DNA of 64,000 nucleotides from Bigelowiella natans CCMP2755 (GCA_000320545.1 ADNK01001130.1:91001-155000), one strand, 5' to 3'; shown: positions 22,844-36,365, counted from the stretch's first letter. The notes: a model not told the origin generated them from the sequence alone. Numbers and translations are program-made.

Positions 22844-24897
22844 CATATACAGTTAATTCAGTTTTGTTACCTCCCGTGAAAGCAAAGCACGCACACAGAC
22901 ACACATAGAGAGAGAACGAAATACGAGGAAAAGACGTGATATAATCTGTGTTCCGCTTAATTGTTGGTTGGCCTTCTCGAAAAGATTGATGAATTGATGA
23001 CAACAGTGACTTTGATGGTACGCATCAAGGGAGGAGGTCATCGCATCTTCTTCTTCTTCTTCTTCGTGCCGACTTTGAAAAAAAAGCAGACTTACAAGTC
23101 TAAAATGAACGGAGGCGTACGCATGCCATGCGTCGTAAGAGTCCTTGCAGATCCTCGTAGCGAGGCGATACGCTTGCAGCACACGTTCGAGGTTGCTGGG
23201 AGAATCTCCACCGAGCTTCCGTCGCCATTCACCCAGAGTCAAATAGCACTCCATACGAGTGGTTTGCTGGGCTGCTGAATCGTCAGCAGCAGCTGCTGCT
23301 GCTGGTGATGCACTAGTCGATGCAGCGACGAAGTCTGGATATGATGATGATGATGATGATGATGATAATAATGATGATGATGTTACCGCACCGCGTGGGG
23401 AGCGAGGACTCATTGGAGGGAGAAACACGGGTGTTGATGATGCACTGCCTCCACCGTGATGATGATGATGATATTGCGGCCTCGTGTCCTCTACGAGGGC
23501 TTCCAAACGTTCCAAAGCTTCACAAGAATACCTGATATCGTTGGTGAGATTAACGGTCAATGAGCTGATTGATTGAATGCAGCGAATGCAACGAACAATA
23601 GAACAACGACTCGCTTGGTTGCGTGCGTAGCAGTCGCTGACGAAGAAAAGGGGCGGGTAGAATCGATACGGAGATTGTAAGTATATCTATACTGCTGCTA
23701 TACTACTACTATTACTACTACTACTACAACTACTACTACTACCGGTACTAATACTATAGTGTGTGTGATGAATAACTAACAACCCGGCATCCCAGAGGTG
23801 TACAAGATATGCAAGACATAGCTTCGGATACGCAAACGGCAGCCTCACGCTCCTGGGATCGCTTCTCAGTAGGGCGTAATACCCACCGCTGCGGTCGTAC
23901 TCTGCATGAACCTCATGATGGTAGAGTAGCCGATTAAACTTCTTCTTTTTCTCCTCGTGCAGCTGCTTTCCTAATCTTGCCGCTACAACGGCTGACACTG
24001 CTGCCATCGATGCAGAGGACGATTCTAGCAAGAACGGTGCCAAGGCTTGCAGCGACAGTGCGAGTCGCTGCGATTTGCGTGCCAGGGCCGAAAAGTCCAC
24101 TATCGTGTCAATTTGCTCCTCCGGGTTCAGAACCAGCTTCCGAGCTGCTAAGATATGACGCCAAACCATGATGTTGCGTTGAGTGCCTCCTAGCCTATTC
24201 CGCCATAGTTGCTGGATGTGCACGCGCTCTTCGTCTCTTCGGGCCTTCTTGTAGGCAACAACTTCTTCCAGCTCAGCGAGGACCTGGACCTTGACCATAT
24301 GCCCATAGGCGCGATTGTACGACTCAGCCACGAGAGAACGCAGCTCAGGGAACACGGCTTTCCGTGCGATACTTATCAAGTTTAGTGCAGATTCGTATTC
24401 TTCCCTCTGAATTGCTAAGACGCACTTGAAGATGCACGTGTCCAATGTTCCATCTGGCATGCGCTTTACGTACTTGATCATGCCTTCCCAATCTCGAAGC
24501 TCCCACGCTGCACTCGCCCCAAACTTTGCCACGCTTAACACCTCTTTCTCTGACATCATCATCAAGTTGCTGACCCTTGAGGATGATGGCGTCGAGGGAG
24601 CAGCAGCATGCCAGCCAGTATTATCATCCCCATCATTATCGTCAGGTGGCAGCCGTGTCTTCCAGATATGATCACACATATTTGACATTCTTGACCATAA
24701 CCCAAGAGCGTCTAGACAGCGCATTCTTCCCAGCGTGTGCTTGATACTGGCTTGGTCTCGAAGCTGCAACACCTCGTATTCTTCCAATGCATCTTCCCAT
24801 CTCTGCAGCTTCTCGTACCTAGAGATAGTAGATTTACAACATATTATCATGGTAATGATATCCTGCTGATTCGAAGGAGGGGGACTAGAGAAATGAT

Positions 24898-24928
<31 letters not shown>

Positions 24929-25461
24929 ACACACGCACCATGTTGGTTGCAGCTCCATTCCTGCCATATCCTGTGCGCACTTGAGGATGCCGACTGCAGC
25001 GTCAGGCTGCTGCAGATCGTTGTTGATGCTGATGAGGGACTCAATTGTATCTTGCGGAGCGCTCTTAAATTCAATTTCCTTATAATGAAGTGCCTTAGCA
25101 AAGGCGTGGCATCTCTCCGCCAAACGGCCAAGCGTGGGTTGATCTTTGCTCTCATCTTGTAACAATGGCAATGCCCTTCCCTCTCTCTCCATGAACTCTG
25201 CAAGGTTTAACAGCACTTGGAGGACCTCAGGCGGCGTGGATGGCCTCAGTGCCGTCTCTAAGCTACGAATCAAATCGTCCTTCGATCGATCGCGGAGCTC
25301 ACTCCACACGGAGAGGAAAGCAGCATTGAATAAATCTCGTGCCAATGAGCGATCGCGCTTAGCCAAAGTGACACATGGCCGGAGGGATGTGGAAGGCGAG
25401 AACTCTAGCAGCTTTACCTGTGGTGCGTGAAGAGAGATGGTATTTACGGTGATGGTGATAC

Positions 25462-25494
<33 letters not shown>

Positions 25495-26174
25495 CGGTGA
25501 TGATGATAGATGGTGATGGCAACAACGACATTCAAACTCTCACCACACCCCTCCTCCTTATTTTATCAATCCCCCCTCCTCTTGGAACTACTAGTACTCT
25601 CTGCTTCTTCTTCTTCTTCTACCATGAAGTTGGTCATCCACTGCTGCCAGTCTTCCTTCGATAGCTTGTTTTGGCATTCCCAAGCCTTTGAGAGCGCATT
25701 GACGTCGATGGTAAGCTTCGTTGACCTTTCAAAAATCGTGGGCTTTTCCCGTGCTGCCATCTCCCGGACGATCTTGCGCTCACGGTCCCAACTCAAATGC
25801 TTTTGGCCATTGAAGAGCGACAGAGCTTTGTTCAAATCAAATGTTGTGGGCGTCTCCCCTCTCATGATGATGTCTTTGAGAAGATCGTAGCTATCGACGC
25901 ATGCCGCCAGTCTCGCTTTCTCCTTCTGATCCCTCATCAATTGAGCGTTACGCGTCTGGACTTCTAGTGCTTTGTTGATCAAAGGCACGAAAAGCAGGAA
26001 ATCCACACCAACTTGACGTATGACCGCCAAAAGCATCGCCATCACCTTGTCACGATGGTTCGAGTCCCTTGCTCCTGCCTATAAAACGGAGGTTCAGTGG
26101 AAGAAAGTAGATGGGGGGGGGGGAGACACTTCGTGCTACTGTTACCCTACAACAACAACCTATATTACCAGCAA

Positions 26175-26207
<33 letters not shown>

Positions 26208-29200
26208 GAATAACTAAATATATGTAATTACCAATATGCGAGCTGTAGGATGCACAATACATGAGATGTAGTCCCTGAAGTCTAGATTCGTACACAGCTT
26301 CCCCACCGTTTGTACGGCGGTCTCTCCCACTGACTGAGCAACGTCTTGCGATTCGGCGAGCTTCATCAGGGTGGGGATCACTAAGTGCAGATACTCCTCC
26401 AGATTGCTACCAAATGTCTGCATCGTTTCTAGTATTCGTTGCTCCAAGTGATGATGATGCTTCGATTCGAAGAGATTCCCCTTGAGAAGAAGTTGATGAT
26501 GGGGTTGTGACAAGACAAACACGAGAGGTGAGAATTTATATGCATGGGAGGTAATAATCATCATGCGATCGATCAATTTCACGCTGTATGTAGTTTGGAT
26601 TAGTCAACGAAGTTGTGTGCATGATCACGTGTGATTATTAGACTCGTCATTACCCCTGAGGTAGCAGCAGCATTCGTTGAAGAGGACGATAAGTTACTGC
26701 TATTTGTCATCGTGACCGAAGCTGCTCCGGTGGCAATTGCTACTCCCCCCGCAGCCCCCCCGCCGCCCCCCACCCCGATATTCTTCTTCTTCTTATCATC
26801 TGCCGTCGCAACCAGCAGAGCAGCAGCACCGGAGGGTGCTGGCGGAGGGCTACCATGCAAAGCTCTCAAGAAATGGGGTATGAGGTCCGGCAGGTAAAAC
26901 TTGAATTCCTCTCGCAGCGCCAAAGAGATTGTTTCCACGAGCGCTAAGACTTCGTGTGCCAACGCGCCGTCATACGTTCGAGAGCGTGTCCATCGAGTGT
27001 AGATTACCTCAAATATAGGGTGTAGGTATGGTCGCATGTGCTTGCCCACGATCGATACCAACTCTTGAAGCCGCTCTAATACCTGGTGGTGGTGGTTGGT
27101 GGTGGTGGTGAAGAGGGTGAGATGTCATGCAACAGCAGCAACGAATAGGTAATAACACTTGAGAGCAATAGTATAAGATAGAAGTCATTCAAGCTTCAAC
27201 AAACAACAACAACAAACAACAAACAGCAAACAACAACAACGACACCAAGTTCGTAGTAGAGCAACGACAGCAGCAGCACCTGCTTTTGTAAGGCGATATT
27301 TTGTTCATCAGCCGTATTTCTCAGCACCGCAAGGAGAGTGGGTATTATCCTGGGCAAGAAAACAGCGCATTTGGGACCAAGGGATCGAAACACGTACGTG
27401 GCCGATTTCATCACAGAGTTATGCTGAGAAGAGAGCGTGGGGTCCGCTAGTACGCGCATTAAAGCGTTCATCGCCACTGTAGAGTAGTACTCGTCCAATG
27501 ATCCAACCATGCTGGGAAGGAGGTATCGATCGTCCGTCACACTAAAGATTTAAATAGTACAATTACCAGAGAAAAGAGCCAATCAACACTTTGTGCATTT
27601 TCACACACACACACACACACACAAATTCTGCAACATATCAGCAGGAAGGAACCCAAAAAAACCAACCTATCATCATCATCATCATCACCACCATCACCAT
27701 CATCATTAAATGCACACATCACCATCATACCGAGTTGGGTTGACAGACACCCGGCCAGCCCGCTCGTTGTCATTCCCCCCCCCCGCCTTCGCCGTTCGTG
27801 TACCGCCAGCTGCAGTAGTATTCTTATTCTTGTAGTAGTACATCTTGAGCAGAGCACGATGTGGCCCCATGGTGGTAGCAGACTGTCCTTTCCTATTAGC
27901 AGCCTCAATAGCTGCATCTCGTAGCTTAGCCTCGTTGATCTTGTGCTGGTAGGGGTCTAAGGCGCCCAGTATTCCTAACACCTTGAGAGCCTCCAGCCTC
28001 GCCTCCCACTTCACCTCAGTCGAGAGGATCCTCAATAGGGTGGGGAGGAGCTCGGGATACTGCACGTATGGCAGAATCACATTGCCTGTGGCCCTTATGA
28101 GTTTCCCCAGCGCCTTCAAGACAACCTCCCTTTCTATGCTGTGCGCTTGGCCTCTATTCTTCAGATGTCCTAAAAGAAAGGGTAGCAAATCCGGAAGATA
28201 TGCTCGGAGTTCCAATCCACCTACTTTCTCGAGCTTCCCAAGCGTTTCCACGACGCAAGAAACCACTCTTGGGTCTGCTGTTGCAGCCCCTGCTGTTGTC
28301 GTAGGCCCCATCTTCTTCAGCGAAGGAAGCAGCACTTTTAGAATGGCTGGCAGGTAAGGTTTGGTGAGCATTTCCGAGGATTCAACTAAGTGGCCTAGCA
28401 AACGGCAACTCTGCTCCTGACTCACAGAATCGACGCCATATCTGGAAGAGAACGAGGAGGAGGAGGAGGAAGAGGAGGCAGGAAAGAAAGAAGAAGAAGA
28501 GGGAAGAGGCGAGGCACAGGTGAAGACAAGGCGGACAGACAAACACCACACACCCACACACACACACAGACACACACACACACACACATACACAGACAGA
28601 CAGACACACACAGACACATATTAATGTAATATATATACTTACTGGATCTGCGTGAGCAGGTGGATGAGGCTCTTCCTCAAGGACGGCATTACATATGCGG
28701 GGTTTTTCAGTGCTAAACGGCCAATGACTGATATTGCGGCTGCCCTGATTGGAAAGTTCTCATCGTTGAGCGCCACAAACAGTGCGTGTAGATTTTCTGC
28801 CTGTGCCAAGAAAGCATCGAATCTAGGATGGAGAGCGTTGATCACAGTCTGCCGTATTCGTGGCATTGGATCCGCAACTCCTACGGTCAACAACTGCTCC
28901 AAGACGCGATATATCATAGCTCGATAATGCGTCTTGGCCAAATTAGCTTTGAGGTAGGGATCATTTGGACGCAATAAGAGGTTAGAGCATGCTACTGCTG
29001 CTGCCTCACGCACTGCTACCTTAGGGTGATCCAAGTACCGGATAAGGCACTGACACACAAACCAAAGCAGCCGAATGTTATCGAAATTGAAGGTTCCTAA
29101 TGTGTTTAGCGCGAGCCTCACGACAGCTGGATCTTTGATCTTGCTGTCATGCTGGTGATCGGCAGCGGTGAAAGATGAGGAAGGGGAGGAGGACGAACGA

Positions 29201-31203
29201 AGAATCTTGAGCACATCCGCCATTATGCCAATATCACTTGGAATGAGGTACTGACTAGCAGCGGCAGAAACTGCATCGGCTGAGGCTGCAGAGTTGGTGC
29301 TAAGATAGTTGCTGCTAATACTGCCTCCACTCAACGCTGCACTCGCATTTGCACCCCCCAAAATAGAGGTAGGCAGGGCAGCTGATGGGGTCAATATTTG
29401 AAATATTGCGGCCAGAAGACGTTTTTGGATATCGCTGAGCAGACGCTGATCCTTGACGTGATCAACAAGAGCTGTTAGCGCACGCACAAGCTCAGCCCCA
29501 TGAGGTGCCGTGAGGCCATCGCTCTTTATCATCTTGTCAACCAAGTCTGTGGCATGGGGCCCTAGCAGCGGACCAACAGCTTTCGCTAGTAAAGCGATGC
29601 ACCGTAACGCCTCAGTAGCCACGGTGCTGTGGGATATAGCAGGACTGCTGCGACCTGTGTTGTTATGATAATAATAGAGGGGGAGGGTACAATATCATGA
29701 GAGGAGCAAGAGGAGGAGGGAGGGGGGGGGCTATAAATCTCTCCTGTTTAGGATTTCGAGATGACAGATGACAATATCATCAATCTCACACTATTTTCTA
29801 TAAGGTGTACTACTACCTTTCCTGGTACGCGTGAGTCCTTCGTCCAAAACGGTAATGATAGGTGGCACCATCGGCATGATGTTATGCTTTACTGCGAGGG
29901 CTACACCCCCAAGCGATGAATACGTGACTTGGGGAGATACTGTTTGTAACTTGTGTTCTTGTATTATATGCCTTACGCACGACTCGAGGTATCTGTTATC
30001 ATGGCGATGGTGGTGGTGGTGATGATGATGATGACGATGGTGAAAATATGTGTCTTTGAAGAAGAAGAAGAAAAAGGAAAAAAAAAAAAGAAGAAAGGAG
30101 GATTCCAACGACTGTTGCGACGATACTACTTAATGTATTAGTAGACGCAGCGAGACGTGGCATGCGTGTCTTGTCCTCTATAATACAATCTACCATAATC
30201 ATCATCAATGTACTTCACTACTACCGTTTGGAGAACAGTATAGGGTTGAAATGAGCAAGCTTCGGCATCAGAGTAATGATGGTCTCCTTGAGGAGAGGCA
30301 GCCGTGCGTCCTTGTGTGCGAAGAACAGTTGGCAGATCTCACCATAGACTTTGATGATATAGGTAGGTTGCTGCTTCTTGTCCTGTGACAGCAGCTCTCC
30401 GATTACGAGTATGGCCCCATGAATCACATGATATTGGCCGCTGCTGAGTAACAGTATCATCCCAAACGAATCATACATACAACCACAGCAGACAATAGAA
30501 AGTAGCAGTGCGACAAGGGCGGATAAAGTAGTGGTAGCAACTTGTGGAGAAATACTCTCTCTCTACTCTCATACACGTCTATATTATTGTATGCATGCGC
30601 GGCAGTCCGACCTGCTTTTGGATTGTTGTTGCTGTACTATCTTTTGCTTAGCCGTGCTAAAAAGTTTATGGTACGCTTGAACAGCCCTTTTCCCTCCTAT
30701 GAGGACTAAAACTTGTCTAAGTGCAAGCTTGGACGTCTCCCGTATCTCAGCCTACAACAACAGCAACAACAACAATGGCGGAGAGGTTAAGACAACTCTG
30801 AAGACAGCTCTGAATACTCGAACGAAATGAAGACGAGCAAGAGGGATGGGAAGAAATCACCTTGTAGTCTGTAATGCCCACCCATACACTTTCGAGAAAT
30901 TGAGGGACATATTCATTGAAGAGTGTCGGTGCAGCTTTCGCAAGCTCACGGATTATCTAATATAGTTTTTCATCATCATCCATGAAAAAAAGGTAATTAC
31001 GACTTAAATTATCCACAGATATTGATGAATGTAATCATCCTTAACTCTACTCGATCTCTCTCTCTCTCTCCCCCCCCCCCCCCCCTCTCGCACTCTTTCT
31101 TGTCATCTTTGAAGCTGCTACCAGCATAGCCATGTAGACATTGTACTCGTTTCTGCTAGAACTACTATTGCCGCTCGCAAGCCACTTAAATGCCTGTTTC
31201 ACC

Positions 31204-31245
<42 letters not shown>

Positions 31246-31402
31246 AAGAGGTAGAGAACAGGAAAGGAGGGAAGCAAGTTCCAGCCATGAATCACCCAAT
31301 CTCTTCTTCAACTACCCAATATTGCTCTTGCCCCATTTGCACATGCACACGAATCAATATACTAAAAAACGTCTGGGGACTCCCTACCACCACTACCATT
31401 AT

Positions 31403-31433
<31 letters not shown>

Positions 31434-32202
31434 GCTGCTGCTACTGCTATCTTGTTGCTGCTGTGTGAAATGACAAAACCGATGATATCAACACACCTCT
31501 CGCTCGAAAATATCAGCTGAGGTTGGGTTTGCCTGCACTAATTTGCCCAGAGTTTCCGCAGCGATCTATCAATTGAATAGGAATTAGCATCAAAAGCCAG
31601 AAAGAAGCGTAATCGAGGAAAATCTTGGCAACTCGCTCTTATTTTCTGAGGAAGACACATATGCCATAACAATGCATCTCTCAACACCTCATTGATATTG
31701 TCCGAGACTGAGACTCTGATGTTCGTGCCGTTGTCGATGATCTTTTGAAGATATCGTCCTGATTTTCCACCAACACCATCGTCACAAAAGGTGCGGTCAA
31801 TTTAAATTAACTCCTTTAATTCATTTGATATGAAAAAAATCAGCAAACCTAGTTTCTGTAAGTGCAAATCGTGCTCTGCATAAACAACGTCGACCAAGTT
31901 ACGGATGAGCAGAATGCCGCCCATCCGTTCATTCCGATTGTAGCTCTCACAGAAATCGTGAATATTCTTGCATATCTCCTCCATGTATATATTGAATTCC
32001 TGTGTACGAACAAATTAAGTAAGCATAATCTTCGAGCGAAGGTCTCAGCCGAAACCAATGTGACCTGGCTTGTCCGAATCCTTGCTTCCTTGATTGCATG
32101 AGCCTTGAGGTGCATTGCAGCCAAATGCTGCTGCTTCTGGTCATCGGATCGCAACTTTGTTAGACACTTTTCCAACTCCCAGAACTCTTTCGGAGCGCTC
32201 AT
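17876..32202 (-). CDS. TOR: Target of rapamycin (TOR) kinase
   Basis: PI3K-related kinase, the catalytic core of the TOR growth-control complexes. Many exons cover the full family architecture over 14.3 kb. The N-terminus [20 protein letters not shown] starts at 32202. HEAT repeats follow, for example [20 protein letters not shown] near 28800 and [20 protein letters not shown] near 28100. The FAT domain includes [20 protein letters not shown] and [13 protein letters not shown]. The FRB domain has [20 protein letters not shown] (exon 21415-21708). The kinase domain has [31 protein letters not shown] and [11 protein letters not shown], all catalytic motifs intact. The last exon, 17876-17979, is the FATC tail [20 protein letters not shown] followed by FW and TAA, joined to [15 protein letters not shown] across intron 17980-18114. 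Insertions relative to animal TOR are Ser/Ala/Gly-rich (around 21000, 23300, 26750). Most introns contain microsatellites. Several rapamycin-contact residues differ (see findings). Confidence 0.97.
20143..20183. repeat. GA microsatellite in TOR intron
   Basis: About 20 GA units, followed at about 20706-20769 by CA then CT runs. All are in introns of the TOR kinase-domain region. Confidence 0.95.
21190..21246. repeat. ATG/GTG microsatellite in TOR intron
   Basis: ATG repeats interrupted by GTG units, directly beside the acceptor of the exon that completes the FRB domain. Confidence 0.9.
31205..31242. repeat. TA microsatellite in TOR intron
   Basis: About 19 TA units between N-terminal HEAT exons; an ACT/GCT tract follows at about 31404-31447. 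Confidence 0.95.
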
Positions 32203-32387
32203 TATTAATTACAGAGAACTCCCTTTTTCACACTGAACGTCAACTGAATCTAAAATTATCGTGGGTGGCAAGCAGCTGGCCACCCTCTGGTTTGTTACTC
32301 GCCACGTCTGATGAAAATGTGTATTTGTTATTTAATCTCCAATGGAAAAAGTGCCTGAATATCTTTGATTTCCCACTCTCTCTTCCT

Positions 32388-32429
<42 letters not shown>

Positions 32430-33094
32430 TTCTGCTTCTCATCCCCACCCTCTTCTGCTTGGGGCTAATATGCCATTCAAATATCAACAACCCGTCGCAG
32501 TATTTCTTTTCTTCGTCTCTCTAAATTTTGTCCTCGCACGCACCTGTAGTTAGTTGATGTGCGGATCTCCAGTAACAACCACCCTTGTGACCTAGATACA
32601 GGAGGTGGTTCCTCCTCCCCCCTGGATCTCCTTTCCGTGGTGTGTATCTAGTGGGTAGTGCACAATGTGTATCTCCGTGTCCTCCCTCCCTCTCTTTCTC
32701 CCTCACAGATCAATTCTGATTGTGTGATGTCGTCGGTCGAAAGCAGGAGGAGCAGCGATCTCACGAATGATAAATAATATCTAGCGCGATTCAGACAGAA
32801 TAATATCGAAATAACATCCAACAACCGTCCTCGCAACAAACACAACAACAACAGCAACAATGTTGAGGCACAACAACATCGCAACAACTACCAACAAGCT
32901 GGCAACACAACCTGACACAACATCCGATTTGCAGTGAACGACAGCGCTGATTCCGGATTGCAGGAGTCGGTGAAACAGCAATACGACATGAAATTTAAGT
33001 TGTCGCATGTGGAAATCATGTGGTGAATGGTGTTCGTTTGTTGTTCCTTGAAACTTCAAGGAACAACAGCTGTGAATGAAAGCAATAACCCAAC
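32203..33094. promoter_or_regulatory. Divergent intergenic region, TOR/ABCF
   Basis: Both neighbours start here and point outward. The region holds a CT microsatellite (about 32391-32424), a CAACAA-rich tract near 32820-32900, and a perfect inverted repeat at 33039-33068 close to the ABCF start. No exon-like segment seen. Confidence 0.5.
33039..33068 (+). promoter_or_regulatory. Perfect 14-bp inverted repeat upstream of ABCF start
   Basis: TGTTGTTCCTTGAA at 33039-33052 is the exact reverse complement of TTCAAGGAACAACA at 33055-33068, with a 2-base spacer. The repeat ends 26 bases before the ABCF ATG. In RNA it would form a 14-bp hairpin in the 5' leader; as DNA it could be a dimeric protein site. 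Its role is inference. Confidence 0.6.
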
Positions 33095-35314
33095 ATGACC
33101 TCGCACGCGAATAAGCGAAGGCAAGCAAAGGATAAAGCCGGTGGTCAGAGGCGTCCAACCAAGCTCCATATCTCCAATATTGTGGGTACCAATACCGTTG
33201 ACCCGGAGAAGAAGGACCGAAAGGAGATAGAGGACAACGTATGTCATGAATATTCCAGAATTCTGTCAGAGAAGCTCATACCTTTCCACCCCCTTTACCT
33301 TACACCTTCTCTTGCTATTTTTACTGCTTATCAGAATACATCTCAAGTATCTGGTGGTGCTTTGGCAAGTTGGCCGTCAGATTCACGATGCACCTACAAT
33401 GGAGACGTCCTCCATTTTCAACTAGGGCTGTCCCTCAGTGGTGGCAGCTTGTTTGAAGCAACGTCCTTCTCGCTGGTTCGTGGAAAAGTCACAGGGCTTG
33501 TTGGTACAAACGGTGCTGGGAAAACATCCCTCGCTAGGTGAAATGTTGCTTTAGCTTCGATCCGATACACAGGTTGTGAAATTGTTGACTACTATCCAGA
33601 GTGATTGTCTCGAAGCAGCTCCCTGGGTTTCCCTCTGACCTCACGATTATATATCTCTCTTCCCACGAAAACCATATATTTTCAGACGAAGTAAGTGAGT
33701 ATTGTATATGTAAGGATGATTAAAACTTCCCTGAGTTTGAGTAACATTCGGAGCATGCAGCTCGAATAAATTACCTTCGGATCAATTGAATATTGGTTAA
33801 AAAAGTGCGAATCAATTGAATATTGGTTAAAAGGGAACTCGTTCATCTCTTTAGGAAGAAGGCAAATTGATACCAGAATCGTATATCCTCAAGATAGTAG
33901 AGAAAAAGCTCGAAAGACTTCAAAATGAAATCGAAACACTAGAAAATTCTCCCGATGAAGACCCAGAGATCGTTGAGGAGAATGCAGTTCGCTTGTCCGA
34001 ACTCTGTGACAAATATGATGAGCTACAAGCTTCATCGAAACATCAGATCAAGCAAACACTAGAGGAGCTTGGATTTGGACCTTATTTACATAGATCGGTG
34101 AGGAATCTTTCCTCTGGATGGAAGTACAAATGTGCTCTTGCTGGGGCCTTTATTGCAAAACCAGATATTTTGGTAATTGATGAGCCCTCCTTCCTCGATG
34201 CTGCTTCTACAAAATGGCTCATAGCCAAATTACAAGAAGCTGAAAAATGAATACGATAATTCTATTTATTTCACACAAAGTCGCCTTGCTTGAAGCTGTC
34301 TGTAGCAGGATTCTATACATAAACTCCGGAAATTTTACCTTGTCATCGTATAACTGCGGCTACAGCAAATTTCGTAACGTTTACATGGCCGAGGTTTCTC
34401 ATGCTGAGCGTGCTTGCAAAGAGTATGAGCGACAGGTATCTACCTCTAAGAAATCACTGAAGAGTATCCAAAATCAGCTGCATCGCCGTGAGCGCAATCT
34501 TAAAAAAATAACTACAAAGAATGCTGACCAACGATTTGTTAAGGGGAAGAGCAAGGAAGCCAAACAGAAATCAGATAGATCAGCCGCCTCGAAGCTCAAA
34601 AAGCTACAGTTACAAAGCTCACAGATGGAAAAGATCCAACAAAAGACCACGCGAGAACAAGTGAAGGCATTACATATCAACGGGGTCGAGGTGAAAGGAG
34701 CACTCGTTACTTTTAAAGACGTTAGCTTTACCTACGAAAATGGTCAGCAGAATATATTTACGGGGCTAGATGCTAAATTGGAAGGTAATGATCGGATTCT
34801 CCTTTGTGGACCGAATGGCCGCGGTAAAAGCACGTTCTTAAAGCTGATGCTCGGGGAACTGGAGGCAACTGAAGGCACTATAATACGTGAAGTTTCCGCT
34901 CTTTACTTTCCTCAGACATCCTTAAGCGATCTAGTGATCTTCCACGGCGATAAGTCAGCAGTTCGCTACTTAGGTAACGATCTAACAGAATCTAAGGCTC
35001 GAAAACATTTAGGGGATTTTGATCTCAAAGGGAATGCCGCACTTCGACCCATCGTCTCTTTGTCTGCAGGCCAACGGGTACGATTATGGCTAGCGAAACA
35101 ACTTCTCGAATTACCAAATCCATCTCTCCTAGTCATGGACGAGATTTCAGAGAATCTTGACGTAGAAACAAGAGCATCACTTTCAGATATCCTCAATAGT
35201 TTTGTTGGTGCCGTAGTTTTAGCATCCCACGATGAAGATTTTTGTTCATCCTTCCATCCTACTCAAATTTGGCATCTAACTCCTTCGGTCATTCGAATAA
35301 AACATGTTTCTTAA
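33095..35314 (+). CDS. ABCF (GCN20-type) twin ATPase, frame interrupted at 34248
   Basis: Soluble protein with two ABC cassettes, family members of which act on ribosomes in translation and its control. Exons: 33095-33238, about 33334-33538, about 33600-33692, and 33855-35314. First cassette: Walker A GTNGAGKTS, then VIVSKQLPGFPSDL, signature VRNLSSGWKYK, Walker B DILVIDEPSFLD, and H-loop FISHK. Second cassette: Walker A GPNGRGKST, signature LSAGQRVRLWLAKQ, Walker B SLLVMDEISENLD, H-loop ASHDEDF. Between them is a long Lys-rich helical linker, as in ABCF proteins that reach the tRNA exit/P-site region. The DEPTNHLD box is degenerate in both halves (DEPSFLDA, DEISENLD), though the catalytic Glu remains. 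The frame closes at AAA-TGA 34245-34250 and resumes one base back as ATG 34247, so full-length protein needs a -1 shift, one missing A, or reinitiation. Confidence 0.92.
33781..33832 (+). repeat. 22-base direct repeat in ABCF intron
   Basis: ATCAATTGAATATTGGTTAA followed by AA occurs at 33781-33802 and again at 33811-33832, separated by 8 bases, inside the ABCF intron. It is probably a recent slip or end-joining duplication. Confidence 0.85.
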
Positions 35315-35870
35315 TAACATAGCGTGTCTCGTTATTTGCGAACTTTGCTGCAACTACTGATCTCCAGCAAGTTGCGTTGTGATGTAATTACATATACAAC
35401 GGCATCGATGCAATAAAAGTACGTAGATGTGGATGTGCACATGCGATATTTACGACATTTACGACATTTGCATTGCTGACTGCGTGAATAAGAGCTATAT
35501 GCGATACATGCATGAATCAATGAATGTGTTGTGTTCAGAGCAGACTAGCAGAGCTGATCGTCTGAAGACAACATATCGACAACGCACACATTACACACGC
35601 CAGCGTGTACATTGCTCGCGCTCGATCTAGCAGCGTGCGCTCATGATAAGCAACGCACGTGTACATGCAATGTGCTACATGTTGGCTTGATGACGGAGAT
35701 AACCACATACACACAAAAAGTGAATTTAGTGATCAATGGAATCGAGAACTACATGAATAAGTGAAGTGAAATGCAATTGAAAATACACGTGAAAGTTCAA
35801 GCATGCTCGTCATAGACTAACTCTAATATAGCGTGATAGGATGAAAAATGTTTACGCTCATACACGTATC
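35315..35870. other. Intergenic spacer downstream of ABCF
   Basis: AT-rich DNA with CATGCA/ACATGCAT words, short TTTACGACA repeats near 35451-35468 and a modest number of CTAG sites. No exon or RNA gene recognised. Confidence 0.4.
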
Positions 35871-35873
35871 TCA

Positions 35874-36365
35874 CTAATAGATGTTAAATCAATTACTGTG
35901 GACTGTGGTTGAGTAATCATATAGTCACCAACTCTGTGTGAAGTGTCTCTTAGTAATATAGTAAAGAAAAGAACTCCCACCTGAGCTATATCCCCGCTTG
36001 TGTAAAAAGATATTTCAAATTTGTTTAGTTTTTTTATCATTACTTGCAGTTTCTCCTGCTATATGGTTGATAGCTATTCTTGGCTCTCTTCTTTTCTGGG
36101 GCCTTTCCGCAGATGTCGGGGATTTATTACTAGTGTCACTTCTGCTTGTCTCAGCTTCCTTTTCATCAGCTGCTCCAAGGGACTCCCCGTGCTTGAAATC
36201 GGTTAAATCGTTTTTTAGATTTCGCATTACATTTCTTTCTCCTCTTGTGCCCACTGTTGACGACCGTGCAGGGCGAGGACGATACGAGGCCGTTAATCTC
36301 GCCGTAGTGTCGTTGTTATGATCCGCATCATCACGTGGGTTCGAATGAGATCGAGCCCTTGTCAT
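35874..36365 (-). CDS. Weak candidate gene: disordered Arg/Asp/Ser-rich protein
   Basis: An open frame on the minus strand reads MTRARSHSNPRDDADHNNDT and continues about 110 residues, rich in Arg, Asp, Ser and Thr. A GTAATG donor after AGAAACTGCAA and a CTCAG acceptor near 35982 would add a short C-terminal exon. Upstream, a 22-base candidate micro-exon (FKKIETK, near 36560) has good splice borders. There is no recognisable domain and the coding status is uncertain; it might instead be a long 3' extension of the antiporter gene. Confidence 0.3.

Noticed and set aside
23041-23450. Plus-strand open frames opposite the TOR FAT region
   Set aside because: Shadows of TOR exons; the minus strand carries conserved TOR sequence.
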